DNA of 64,000 nt from an uncultured Bacteroidales bacterium (GTDB lineage Bacteria; Bacteroidota; Bacteroidia; Bacteroidales; Paludibacteraceae): contig ONBH01000008.1 in NCBI GenBank assembly GCA_900316005.1, positions 1-64,000 on the forward strand, in the 5' to 3' direction. Under the pieces are notes generated by a model that saw only the letters and a list, made by a program, of their open reading frames with translations, made no database searches and was not told the DNA's origin. Shown piece by piece: positions 54,228-62,179 of this stretch (position 1 is the first letter of the stretch; each line of letters opens with the position of its first letter). The position numbers and the translations under genes are program-made.

Positions 54228-54929
54228 ATGACCATTTTATACGAAGATAACCACCTCATAGCTGTCAACAAAACCTGCAACGAGATTGTGCAAGGCGACA
54301 AGACGGGCGACACACCGCTTTCCGAAACAGTCAAGGCTTATATCAAGCTCAAGTACAATAAACCCGGTGAGGTATTCCTCGGCGTTACACATCGTCTGGA
54401 CCGACCTACTTCCGGCGTAGTGCTCTTTGCCCGTACTTCCAAAGCCCTCGCCCGACTCAATGAAATGTTTCGGGATAAGTCTGAAATGTCCGTTGCTAAT
54501 CAGCAGTCTTCTATCCGGAAAACGTATTGGGCTATAGTGCAGGGGCAACCGCGTCTGAGCGAATCGCGCCTGGAGAATTACCTTATCCGCAATGAGAAAC
54601 AGAACAAATCGTATATCACCAAACCCGGTACGCGCGATGCCAAACTCGCCATCTTGACCTATAAGACACTTGCGGTAGGTGAGCGCTACTCGCTGCTGGA
54701 AGTGAATCTGCAGACCGGTCGTCATCACCAGATTCGTTGTCAATTGGCGGCTATCGGCTGTCCCATCAAGGGCGACCTTAAATACGGAGCACACCGCTCT
54801 AATCCCGACGGAGGTATCTGTCTCCATGCACGTAGTATATCCCTTATCCATCCCGTATCCCGTATTCCGCTCACCATCGAAGCCCCCGTGCCCGACGACC
54901 CGCTTTGGCAGGCACTTTGCCGAATGTGA
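54228..54929 (+). CDS. RluA-family RNA pseudouridine synthase
   Basis: 233 residues. Catalytic loop H-R-L-D-R-P-T-S-G-V with the conserved Asp (~60), K-T-Y-W-A-I-V, and L-Q-T-G-R-H-H-Q-I-R. No S4 domain, so closer to RluA/TruC than RluD. Target base in rRNA or tRNA not readable. Confidence 0.9.
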   Translation: MTILYEDNHLIAVNKTCNEIVQGDKTGDTPLSETVKAYIKLKYNKPGEVFLGVTHRLDRPTSGVVLFARTSKALARLNEMFRDKSEMSVANQQSSIRKTYWAIVQGQPRLSESRLENYLIRNEKQNKSYITKPGTRDAKLAILTYKTLAVGERYSLLEVNLQTGRHHQIRCQLAAIGCPIKGDLKYGAHRSNPDGGICLHARSISLIHPVSRIPLTIEAPVPDDPLWQALCRM

Positions 54930-54966
54930 CGATATGTTGTCCAAATCTCAAATGGAGTGCGATTTA

Positions 54967-54998
54967 TTTGCGTATTTGACAAATAATTTGTACCTTTG
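54967..54998 (+). promoter_or_regulatory. Extended promoter of the acyl-CoA synthetase gene
   Basis: TTTG 54967-54970 continued by CGTATTTG, 20-bp spacing, TACCTTTG 54991-54998, then CAGCCG. 25 bp before ATG 55023, so the leader is short. Confidence 0.8.
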
Positions 54999-55022
54999 CA
55001 GCCGTTTTGAAAAGATTTGGAC

Positions 55023-56624
55023 ATGAGCACACCTAATAGACACCTTTTTTCGTATCTCAACAAGACCATTCCCGCAAACTGGGATCGTCCTGCTTTTACT
55101 GATTTTGGTCATCCTACAGCATATACGTTCGGTCAGGCAGCCGAGCAAATGGCTCGTCTCAGTCTGCTGTATCAGCAACTGGGCATAAGCGCAGGCGATC
55201 GCATCGCGCTGTACGGGCCTAATTCTGCCAATTGGGCAGTAGGTTTCTTCTCCATCTTGGCGCACGGAGCTGTCGTGGTCAGTATCCTGCCTGATTTCAC
55301 GCCCGAGGATGCAGCCAAACTTGTCAATCATAGCGAAGCAAAGGTGCTGCTTGCCTCAGAGAGTCTCATCGCCAAACTCGATTTCGCTTCCATGCCCGCT
55401 TTGGCAGCTGTCGTATCCCTCAATGATTGGTCTTTGCCTTTTGTGGCAAATGATATGCCGGAGCTGAATGCGCAGCCGTCCGTGAGCTTGACGCCTGCGG
55501 ATATCTGCTACAGAGACGATAACTTCGATGATCTGGCACTCATAAACTATACTTCCGGCACAACCAGTAGCCCGAAGGGTGTGATGCTGACCTATCGTTC
55601 GCTATCCACGAACCTGACTTTCATCGTGGAGAACTTCTACACCACGCCCGATATGAAGTACGTATCCATCCTGCCGCTGGCGCATATGTTTGGTATGTCT
55701 TTCGAACTAATCTATCATTTTGCGGCAGGTGTGCCCATCTTTTTCCTCACCAAACTTGCAGCGCCCGTTGTGTTGCAAGCCTATCATGAGTGCAAACCGT
55801 ATCTCATCTTCTCGGTACCGATGGTGCTGGAGAAGATATACCAAAAGAACATCCGTCATATCGTCACCAAACCCCTGATTCGCATGTGTTGGAACATACC
55901 GGGTATCGGTACATTCATCCGTCGTCGTATCCTGAAGGGACTGATGGATGCCTTTGGCGGCAATGTGAAGAAGATGATTATCGGTGGCGCGGCTCTCTCT
56001 GAAGAAGTAGAGCGCTGCCTCATGGATGTCGGCTTCCCGATTATCGTGGGATATGGTCTGACGGAGTGTGGACCGCTAATCGGGTACAGCGATTGGGATG
56101 TGTTCCAACCCCGCAGTTGCGGAAAAGTAGTGGATCGTATGGAGCTCCGCATCGACTCTGCTGACCCCTATAGCGTACCGGGCGAAGTGCAGGTTCGGGG
56201 TGAAGCCGTTATGACCGGTTATTACCGCAACGAAGAGGCTACCCGAGCTACCTTTACCGATGACGGTTGGCTCCGAACCGGCGATATGGGCATTGTGGAC
56301 AAGGAGGGTAATATTTTCCTCCGCGGGCGTAATAAGACTATGCTCTTGTCGTCCTCCGGGCAAAATATCTATCCCGAGGAGATTGAAGCATTGCTGAATA
56401 TGGAACCCGGTGTTATGGAGTCACTCGTTGTGCAGCGTGATAACAAACTGGTGGCGCTCATTGTGCCTGCCAGCAAGAAGGTGCGCAAGACGCGTATAGA
56501 GCACGCCGTTAAGCAGGTCAATAACCGCCTGCCGCAGTACAGCAAAATCATCTCCTACGAAATACGTCAAGATGAATTTGAAAAGACGCCCAAGAAATCC
56601 ATCAAGCGTTTCCTCTATTCGTAA
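55023..56624 (+). CDS. Long-chain acyl-CoA synthetase-like AMP-forming ligase
   Basis: 533 residues from ATG 55023. AMP-binding signature Y-T-S-G-T-T-S-S-P-K-G-V-M-L (~178-191), G-Y-G-L-T-E-C-G-P, and L-R-T-G-D-M-G. C-terminal lid with K-T-P-K-K-S-I-K-R containing the catalytic Lys. Activates a carboxylic acid, probably a fatty acid, with ATP and CoA. Downstream spacer to 56792 holds repeated CTCGTTTACGT units (56742-56766). Confidence 0.9.
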   Translation: MSTPNRHLFSYLNKTIPANWDRPAFTDFGHPTAYTFGQAAEQMARLSLLYQQLGISAGDRIALYGPNSANWAVGFFSILAHGAVVVSILPDFTPEDAAKLVNHSEAKVLLASESLIAKLDFASMPALAAVVSLNDWSLPFVANDMPELNAQPSVSLTPADICYRDDNFDDLALINYTSGTTSSPKGVMLTYRSLSTNLTFIVENFYTTPDMKYVSILPLAHMFGMSFELIYHFAAGVPIFFLTKLAAPVVLQAYHECKPYLIFSVPMVLEKIYQKNIRHIVTKPLIRMCWNIPGIGTFIRRRILKGLMDAFGGNVKKMIIGGAALSEEVERCLMDVGFPIIVGYGLTECGPLIGYSDWDVFQPRSCGKVVDRMELRIDSADPYSVPGEVQVRGEAVMTGYYRNEEATRATFTDDGWLRTGDMGIVDKEGNIFLRGRNKTMLLSSSGQNIYPEEIEALLNMEPGVMESLVVQRDNKLVALIVPASKKVRKTRIEHAVKQVNNRLPQYSKIISYEIRQDEFEKTPKKSIKRFLYS

Positions 56625-56792
56625 ACCAAACTCTACCTAAGCTCTTTTTATTTGATGAGTGTTGATAGATAATCGGTTACTCATACCTGTTTTAGTTTTA
56701 AATCTGAATAGAAGTGGAAACGGTGCGGTTCGATTACGTGTCGTTTACGTCTCGTTTACGTCTCGTTGCCGTGTTTAACCGCAGATTACCTG

Positions 56793-57689
56793 TTAATTTA
56801 AGGATCGATACTCTGAGGGAGTTTTACCCTCCAGTTTCTTGAAGAACTTGCAGAAACTGCTTTCGCTGCCGAAATTCAGTGCGAAAGCGGTTTCTTTTAT
56901 GGATGCTTCCGGACTGCTTAGTCGCTGTTTGGCCTCCCTAAGAATCATATTACCTATAATCTCCTGCGGCGATTGGCCTGCAGCCTGCGAGCAGATATGA
57001 TGGAGGTATGCGGGCGTGATGTGCATCTGATTAGCATACCAACTTACGCGGCGTTCTGCCAATCCGTAGGTATAGAGCATCGTGATGAATCGGGTATAGA
57101 GTTCGTTCGTACGATTATTCATCTCCTGACTGCTATTTTCTCGCGCAGTGTCGGCTTGCTGTTTGTCGCGTGTCATAGCTTGGTCTATCCAACTCATAAA
57201 CTCCAACACCATAGCTTGCCCTTGCAGGAATGCCACGCGGCGTTTAAGCCGGTAGCTGCTATCAGCCTGCCATAGTGTTCCGTCCGAATAGAACTGTATG
57301 AGTCCTTCGTATGCACCTAAGAGGCGTACCTGACGGCGACTAAGATGCAGTATAGGGTGGAGTAGTACGTAGCGTAACTTCTGCATCCAGGAGGGTTCTT
57401 CCTTTATACATGCGAAGAGGATATCGTCGAGCGACTTAGCTTCCAGCGCATAGATGGTACATCGGAAATCGTCAGACTCGATGCGGTTCTGGGGAATCTG
57501 GTCAGCGGCACTCATCAGCAGGTCGAATTTACGCATATGTTTCTTCTCGCCTCGGTATTCCATCTCCATATGCCCACTCTGGCAGAGTAGCATATATGCC
57601 ATTCCGACATGCTCCTTCCGGTGCTCCAATAGAGCTTCTATGCTATTGAGCGTCACTATATCCCGAAATGTCCATCGCTTCGTAATCAT
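56793..57689 (-). CDS. AraC-family transcriptional regulator
   Basis: 298 residues from ATG 57689 (the longer frame crosses the tRNA). N-terminal ~170 residues resemble an AraC cupin sensing region. C-terminal HTH pair: V-S-W-Y-A-N-Q-M-H-I-T-P-A-Y-L-H-H-I-C, and I-K-E-T-A-F-A-L-N-F-G-S-E-S-S-F-C-K-F-F-K-K with the P-S-E-Y-R end. Regulon and ligand unknown. Confidence 0.88.
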   Translation of the reverse strand: MITKRWTFRDIVTLNSIEALLEHRKEHVGMAYMLLCQSGHMEMEYRGEKKHMRKFDLLMSAADQIPQNRIESDDFRCTIYALEAKSLDDILFACIKEEPSWMQKLRYVLLHPILHLSRRQVRLLGAYEGLIQFYSDGTLWQADSSYRLKRRVAFLQGQAMVLEFMSWIDQAMTRDKQQADTARENSSQEMNNRTNELYTRFITMLYTYGLAERRVSWYANQMHITPAYLHHICSQAAGQSPQEIIGNMILREAKQRLSSPEASIKETAFALNFGSESSFCKFFKKLEGKTPSEYRSLN

Positions 57690-57742
57690 CGTAATGTGTC
57701 GTAAGATAAAAATAAAAGACGAACCCCGTAAGGCTCGTCTTC

Positions 57743-57820
57743 TGGTGGGCGCTGACGGATTCGAACCGCCGACCCTCTGCTTGTAGGGCAGATGCTCTAA
57801 ACCAGCTGCGCTAAGCGCCC
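57743..57820 (-). tRNA. tRNA-Val (anticodon UAC), CCA encoded
   Basis: Acceptor GGGCGCT (57814-57820) pairs AGCGCCC (57747-57753), followed by A and CCA (57743-57745). Anticodon stem TCTGC/GCAGA closes the loop CCTACAA, giving anticodon UAC. T-arm with TTCGAAT is normal. Two deviations: position 33 is C instead of the near-universal U, and the D-stem reads GCGC/GAGC with a G12-A23 mismatch. Confidence 0.9.
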
Positions 57821-57848
57821 GTTTGACTCTCTCTCTCGAAAGCGGGTG

Positions 57849-57880
57849 CAAAATTACTGCTTTTTTTTGACATGACCAAA
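57849..57880 (-). promoter_or_regulatory. Promoter of tRNA-Val
   Basis: Minus strand TTTG (57877-57880), 20 bp, TAATTTTG (57849-57856), about 29 bp upstream of the mature tRNA 5' end. Confidence 0.8.
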
Positions 57881-57904
57881 TTTTTTTGCAAAAAAATGTA
57901 TTTT

Positions 57905-58624
57905 TTAGTGCATTTTTTTTATTTTCCACCCAAAAAAGGCCTTTTTTTGCCAATTTCGGGTCAAAAACAGGAGTAAAAACGTGAAAACAGTAGCGAACAA
58001 TGCACCGCCAAAAAGATCCTCTACCCAGTGCATGTTGAGGTAGATTCGCGAGTAGGCTCCGAGCGTAGCGAGGAGGAAAAACAGGATTTGCAGGAAAAAT
58101 GGAACCCAAAGTCGTTTTTTTTCTGATTTGTTCGTAGTTTCCGCGTCCGGCAGGTATTGCTCCGCATTGCAGACGATGATGGATAAGGTCAGAAAGAGGG
58201 TAAAAATGGATACCGTGTGCCCGGAAGGGAAGGAGTAGAATTCCCCCATCCTGACGCCCTCTACCAGCGGTAGGTTAACATCGGGGCAGTGTAGATGCAC
58301 GTATCCCAATGGGCGTAAGGTATGGAAGAGATACTTGAGCGGCTGAACAATCAGTCCTGCCAGTGCCAAGTCCAGGACCAGAAACAGGCTCCAACCGGCC
58401 TTGTAAAATAACAACCCGATGGCTATCAGGTATGGAAAAAATTCTCCTATCCGGGTGTAGTAGCGCATGAAGGTGTCGAGCCACGGACGATGGTAGGCGT
58501 TGAGGCCCAATTGGACGCTCATGCGGTCGCCCAATAGTGCCGTCAGTCCCGTGACGAGCAGAAACACCAGGGTCAGCGTCAGAAAGACGTATGGCAGGCG
58601 GATATTAGCGAATCTTTTGTCCAT
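57905..58624 (-). CDS. PAP2 phosphatase, membrane
   Basis: 239 residues from ATG 58624 (a TTG at 58627 is less likely). Motifs K-Y-L-F-H-T-L-R-P, P-S-G-H-T-V, and S-R-I-Y-L-N-M-H-W-V-E-D. Five or six spans. Lipid-phosphate or undecaprenyl-pyrophosphate phosphatase, the second PAP2 in the window and not closely similar to the first. Starts within the endonuclease gene end (20-bp overlap). Confidence 0.88.
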   Translation of the reverse strand: MDKRFANIRLPYVFLTLTLVFLLVTGLTALLGDRMSVQLGLNAYHRPWLDTFMRYYTRIGEFFPYLIAIGLLFYKAGWSLFLVLDLALAGLIVQPLKYLFHTLRPLGYVHLHCPDVNLPLVEGVRMGEFYSFPSGHTVSIFTLFLTLSIIVCNAEQYLPDAETTNKSEKKRLWVPFFLQILFFLLATLGAYSRIYLNMHWVEDLFGGALFATVFTFLLLFLTRNWQKKAFFGWKIKKMH

Positions 58625-60068
58625 CAAGCGTGTAGTATTGATTGTCGCGTTTGATATAGAGCACGCCGTTTATCAGTACGAGCCGCGCTTCTTGTTGTGT
58701 CGTTTCTTGCGGATTACAGACTCCGGAGGGTGCAGTAGGCTTGCGTTTCAGTAGATACAACTCCTGCATACAAGCCCGCTGGGAGGTGGCTGTACCGACA
58801 GAGAGCATGCGCAGCGTGTTGGTGCCGGCGGGTATGGTGGTGGTGTAGCGCTGCTCGTTGCGTGTTTCCTGCGTGACGGTCTCGTTAATGGTGCGAATAA
58901 GGCTGTCGTCGGCATAGATATTCAGCTGCATGGAGGTGGCGCTGTTGTAGGGCGAAGCGCGGAACACCAGCAGCGTGGAGTCGGCGAGGTTGAGTCCGGT
59001 AAAGGAGAACTCGCCTTCGGTGGAACTCTTGCCCATGGTGATGGAAGAGGTGCCGTTGGACTGAATACCGCTGTTGGCACTGCCGCCGGGAATGGCGTTG
59101 ATGAGTGCTGCGGTGATGGCGGGAAGGTTGATGATGGTGTCGTATTGATGCTCAGTGTCCGTTTCGGGAATGTATTCCGGGCAGGTAGCGACCGTTGTGG
59201 GCGTGAGTTCCGAGAGGTTAACCGTCTGACCCTGCCTGTTTCCCCAAATGTATTCGACAAGGATGGGGTAGTCGATGTAGGGATTGCGGTTGTGCTGGAT
59301 GGACGAGATACGGTCGGCGCGGCAGAGTTCCTTGTCATCGACGGGGTCGGCGCGGTGCCAGTCGAGCAGGACGCGCTGAATGGAGTCTGAGAACATATGG
59401 TAGTCGGCGGTGCTAACATACTGGGGGTAGGCCGTCCAGGTGATGTTCTCATAGGCGGTCACCATATAGAAATACGCGCGCGCGAAATCGCCGCGGTACT
59501 CCGGTGCCGGTTCAAAACAGATATAACCGTAGCCGGACGAGTTGGCTTTGTCCATGCGGAAGGAACCGTTGTCGAACTTATCGCCGCGTTTGACATGTCC
59601 GGGAGGGTAGTTGTTCTTTTGGCTGTTCGCCCGCTGGTCGGAGGGATTGAGGTTGTAAAGGTCCTTATAGGCATCGTTGACTGCTCCTCCCCACCAGGAC
59701 TTGGGGAGGCAGTGTTCGATATTGAGTGAGCAACCCGACTCGCCTTGTCGCTTGGGGTAGTAGCGCACGCTATTGGAATACATATCCCATATCGTGCCAT
59801 CTTCGCGGCGGTCGGTAACGGGTAGTGCCTGCCACGTACCATAAGCCTTTAGGTCGCCCGCCATCCATTCGGGAGGGTTGCTGGAACTGTGATATTGGTT
59901 GGCGCCATATTCATAGCGTATGCCGCCGCAGATGGAATCATGAAGTGCGGATTTCAGGAGCGAATCACTCAGGCCGTTAATATGGTCATAATATCCTTGC
60001 GGGATAGGTTCTGCCATGAGGCCGAGGCTCAGACAGATACCTGCGATGAAGATGAGGTGTTTATTCAT
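58605..60068 (-). CDS. Exported endonuclease I (NucM/EndA-type) with C-terminal tail
   Basis: 487 residues from ATG 60068. Signal peptide to ~A19. Endonuclease I fold: N-I-E-H-C-L-P-K-S-W-W (catalytic His), D-L-Y-N-L-N-P-S-D, N-S-x-K-N-N-Y-P and G-D-x-A-R-x-Y-F-Y-M. Cuts DNA and RNA outside the cell. The C-terminus adds a beta domain (~310-450) and ends V-L-Y-I-K-R-D-N-Q-Y-Y-T-L-D-G-Q-K-I-R, a short sorting-type tail like that of the CotH protein. Confidence 0.9.
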   Translation of the reverse strand: MNKHLIFIAGICLSLGLMAEPIPQGYYDHINGLSDSLLKSALHDSICGGIRYEYGANQYHSSSNPPEWMAGDLKAYGTWQALPVTDRREDGTIWDMYSNSVRYYPKRQGESGCSLNIEHCLPKSWWGGAVNDAYKDLYNLNPSDQRANSQKNNYPPGHVKRGDKFDNGSFRMDKANSSGYGYICFEPAPEYRGDFARAYFYMVTAYENITWTAYPQYVSTADYHMFSDSIQRVLLDWHRADPVDDKELCRADRISSIQHNRNPYIDYPILVEYIWGNRQGQTVNLSELTPTTVATCPEYIPETDTEHQYDTIINLPAITAALINAIPGGSANSGIQSNGTSSITMGKSSTEGEFSFTGLNLADSTLLVFRASPYNSATSMQLNIYADDSLIRTINETVTQETRNEQRYTTTIPAGTNTLRMLSVGTATSQRACMQELYLLKRKPTAPSGVCNPQETTQQEARLVLINGVLYIKRDNQYYTLDGQKIR

Positions 60069-60069
60069 A

Positions 60070-60777
60070 TCATTCGTGTTTACGCGTGCAGGCCAGTATG
60101 AGATTGAGTACCACGTACCATACAATGCACATTGTACCGCTAAATAATGCTATCTCTATGCGGTGGGTAAGGATGGCTTTGGTCAGGCACATACCGATGA
60201 GGATGACGCAGCCGATGAGAAATGCGATGACGACCATCTTATCCTTGCTAAAGGACTTGAAGCTGAAAAATGGTATCTCGGCATTCATCAGGTAGCAACT
60301 TACGAGCGAAAGACCCAGCATGCACCATGCCATCCAGTCGTACGGAATGAAGGATACCGGCAGGCAACACAGACCGCCCCAAAAGATGGCATTCGCCGGC
60401 GTTGCCAGCCCGATGAAGGAATCGTGTTGGCGTTCATCGACATTGAATTTAGCCAGTCTCAGCGCCGAAAAGGCCGCCATAATAAGAGCCAGGAAAGCCC
60501 ACCAACCGAGTATAGGACGCAGGTACGAGAACAGTATCATAGCCGGCGCCAGACCGAAGGTAATATCATCCGCCAGCGAATCTAACTGCACACCAATAGG
60601 GCTTGGGGCTTTCAGCAGGCGCGAACTGAGACCGTCAAAGAAATCGAAGAACGCGCCGAGCAAGATAAAGAAGAATGCCCATACAAAAGCACCCTCTATA
60701 GCCATAAAGACGGCGATGCTGCCGGATATAAGATTGCAACTCGTAATGGAGTCGGGTATTATACGTTTGTAGTTCAT
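60070..60777 (-). CDS. pssA: CDP-diacylglycerol-serine O-phosphatidyltransferase
   Basis: 235 residues from ATG 60777. CDP-alcohol phosphotransferase motif D-G-L-S-S-R-x(8)-G-x(3)-D-x(3)-D (D-F-F-D-G-L-S-S-R ... Q-L-D-S-L-A-D-D), with Ser in place of the usual Ala. Six or so spans. Makes phosphatidylserine. 1 bp from the endonuclease start. Confidence 0.9.
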   Translation of the reverse strand: MNYKRIIPDSITSCNLISGSIAVFMAIEGAFVWAFFFILLGAFFDFFDGLSSRLLKAPSPIGVQLDSLADDITFGLAPAMILFSYLRPILGWWAFLALIMAAFSALRLAKFNVDERQHDSFIGLATPANAIFWGGLCCLPVSFIPYDWMAWCMLGLSLVSCYLMNAEIPFFSFKSFSKDKMVVIAFLIGCVILIGMCLTKAILTHRIEIALFSGTMCIVWYVVLNLILACTRKHE

Positions 60778-60814
60778 ATACGATTGATAGTTTTGTAGGA
60801 TAAGCCGTGAGATG

Positions 60815-62173
60815 TTATTTTTCTCCTTTATTCCCGTAATTGGGATCAATGGTGCGATAGACGGCCAATGTCACGCCGACGGTGGTTACCGAGCAGATGA
60901 TGGCTATCCAGAAGAATAGCTCGTATCCCACCTGCAGCTCAATAGAACCGGCCACTAAACCCGGCAGAATCATGCTTAATGCCATGAAGGCAGTGCAGAT
61001 TGCATAGTGCGAGGTTTTGTATTCGCCCTGCGAAACATACATCATATAGAGCATATAGGCGGTAAAACCGAAGCCGTAGCCGAATTGCTCCACGGATATC
61101 GCGCTGCCGATAAGCCATAAGTCTTGAGGCTGAGCTGCGCTAAGATATACGTATGCCAGATTAGGCACCGTAAGGGCTAATGCCATGGGCCATAGAGAGC
61201 GTTTCAGACCTTTGCGGGCTATGTACAACCCACCTAAAATACCGCCGGCCAAAAGGCATAGTACGCCTATCGTGCCGTATAGCAGCCCCACCATTTCGGT
61301 GCTCAAGGCCAATCCGCCGCCAAAGATTTGTCCACCACGTTCCGTTATCTCGCGGCTATCCACCAGGAAGGGCAGACTGAGTTTTACCAGCAGGCCTTCC
61401 GGCAAACGGTATAGCAGCATAAAGATGACGCCCAGCCATACGCCTTTCTTTGTGAAGAAAGTGCGGAATGCCTCCGCAATACCTATTCCGTTGGCTTGGG
61501 TACGAGGCTGATCGCTCGATGGGCGAGGCAGCATGAAGAGGTGGTATAGGGTGATGAGGAACAGAACCACTGCCAATACGCCGAGGGTCACCTGCCATGA
61601 TAGAGGAATATTATCCGTGGTCTTCTCAATCAGTCCGGCAATATATACCAGCACACCCTGGCCAAATACCATTGCAATGCGGTAGAAGGTAGAGCGAATT
61701 CCTACGTAGCGGGCCTGGCTCTGCTCATCGTGCGCTAACATATAGAAGCCGTCTGCTGCGATGTCGTGCGTCGCTGACGCAAAAGCCGACAGGATAAACA
61801 GCAAGAGGGTCAGATAGAAGATGCTGACGGGTGTCTCTTTGGTGGCTATCATTGCCGCATCGGGATGGGGAAGGGTCAATGCCAGCATGGCACACAGTAT
61901 CGTTAGTACGATTTGCATGGTGACAATCCACCACCGTTTGGTCTTGAATACGTCCACCAGCGGGCTCCAAAGCCCCTTTAGGAACCACGGGAAATACAAT
62001 AGTGTGGTGAAAAACGCTAATTGGTCATTGGGCACACCCATCTTGGCGAACATCAAAACGCTGATGTTGTTCACCATAAAATACGGAATACCTTCCGCAA
62101 AATATAGGGTAGGCACCCAGAACATCGGATTATTGCATCCGTGTACTGAGTGCCTATTATTCGATTCAGTCAT
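60815..62173 (-). CDS. AmpG-like major facilitator permease
   Basis: 452 residues, 12 spans. Y-F-A-E-G-I-P-Y at the start, S-P-L-V-D-V-F-K-T-K-R-W-W in loop 2-3, and A-S-A-T-H-D-I-A-A-D-G-F resemble AmpG (anhydromuropeptide import). Bacteroidota relatives may move other solutes. Convergent order: ends 37 bp after the pssA start upstream on the same strand. Confidence 0.85.
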   Translation of the reverse strand: MTESNNRHSVHGCNNPMFWVPTLYFAEGIPYFMVNNISVLMFAKMGVPNDQLAFFTTLLYFPWFLKGLWSPLVDVFKTKRWWIVTMQIVLTILCAMLALTLPHPDAAMIATKETPVSIFYLTLLLFILSAFASATHDIAADGFYMLAHDEQSQARYVGIRSTFYRIAMVFGQGVLVYIAGLIEKTTDNIPLSWQVTLGVLAVVLFLITLYHLFMLPRPSSDQPRTQANGIGIAEAFRTFFTKKGVWLGVIFMLLYRLPEGLLVKLSLPFLVDSREITERGGQIFGGGLALSTEMVGLLYGTIGVLCLLAGGILGGLYIARKGLKRSLWPMALALTVPNLAYVYLSAAQPQDLWLIGSAISVEQFGYGFGFTAYMLYMMYVSQGEYKTSHYAICTAFMALSMILPGLVAGSIELQVGYELFFWIAIICSVTTVGVTLAVYRTIDPNYGNKGEK

Positions 62174-62179
62174 ATCGGT

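Noticed and set aside
56793-58109. Long AraC protein of 438 residues
   Set aside because: The N-terminal extension would be translated through tRNA-Val and its promoter; ATG 57689 gives a normal 298-residue protein.
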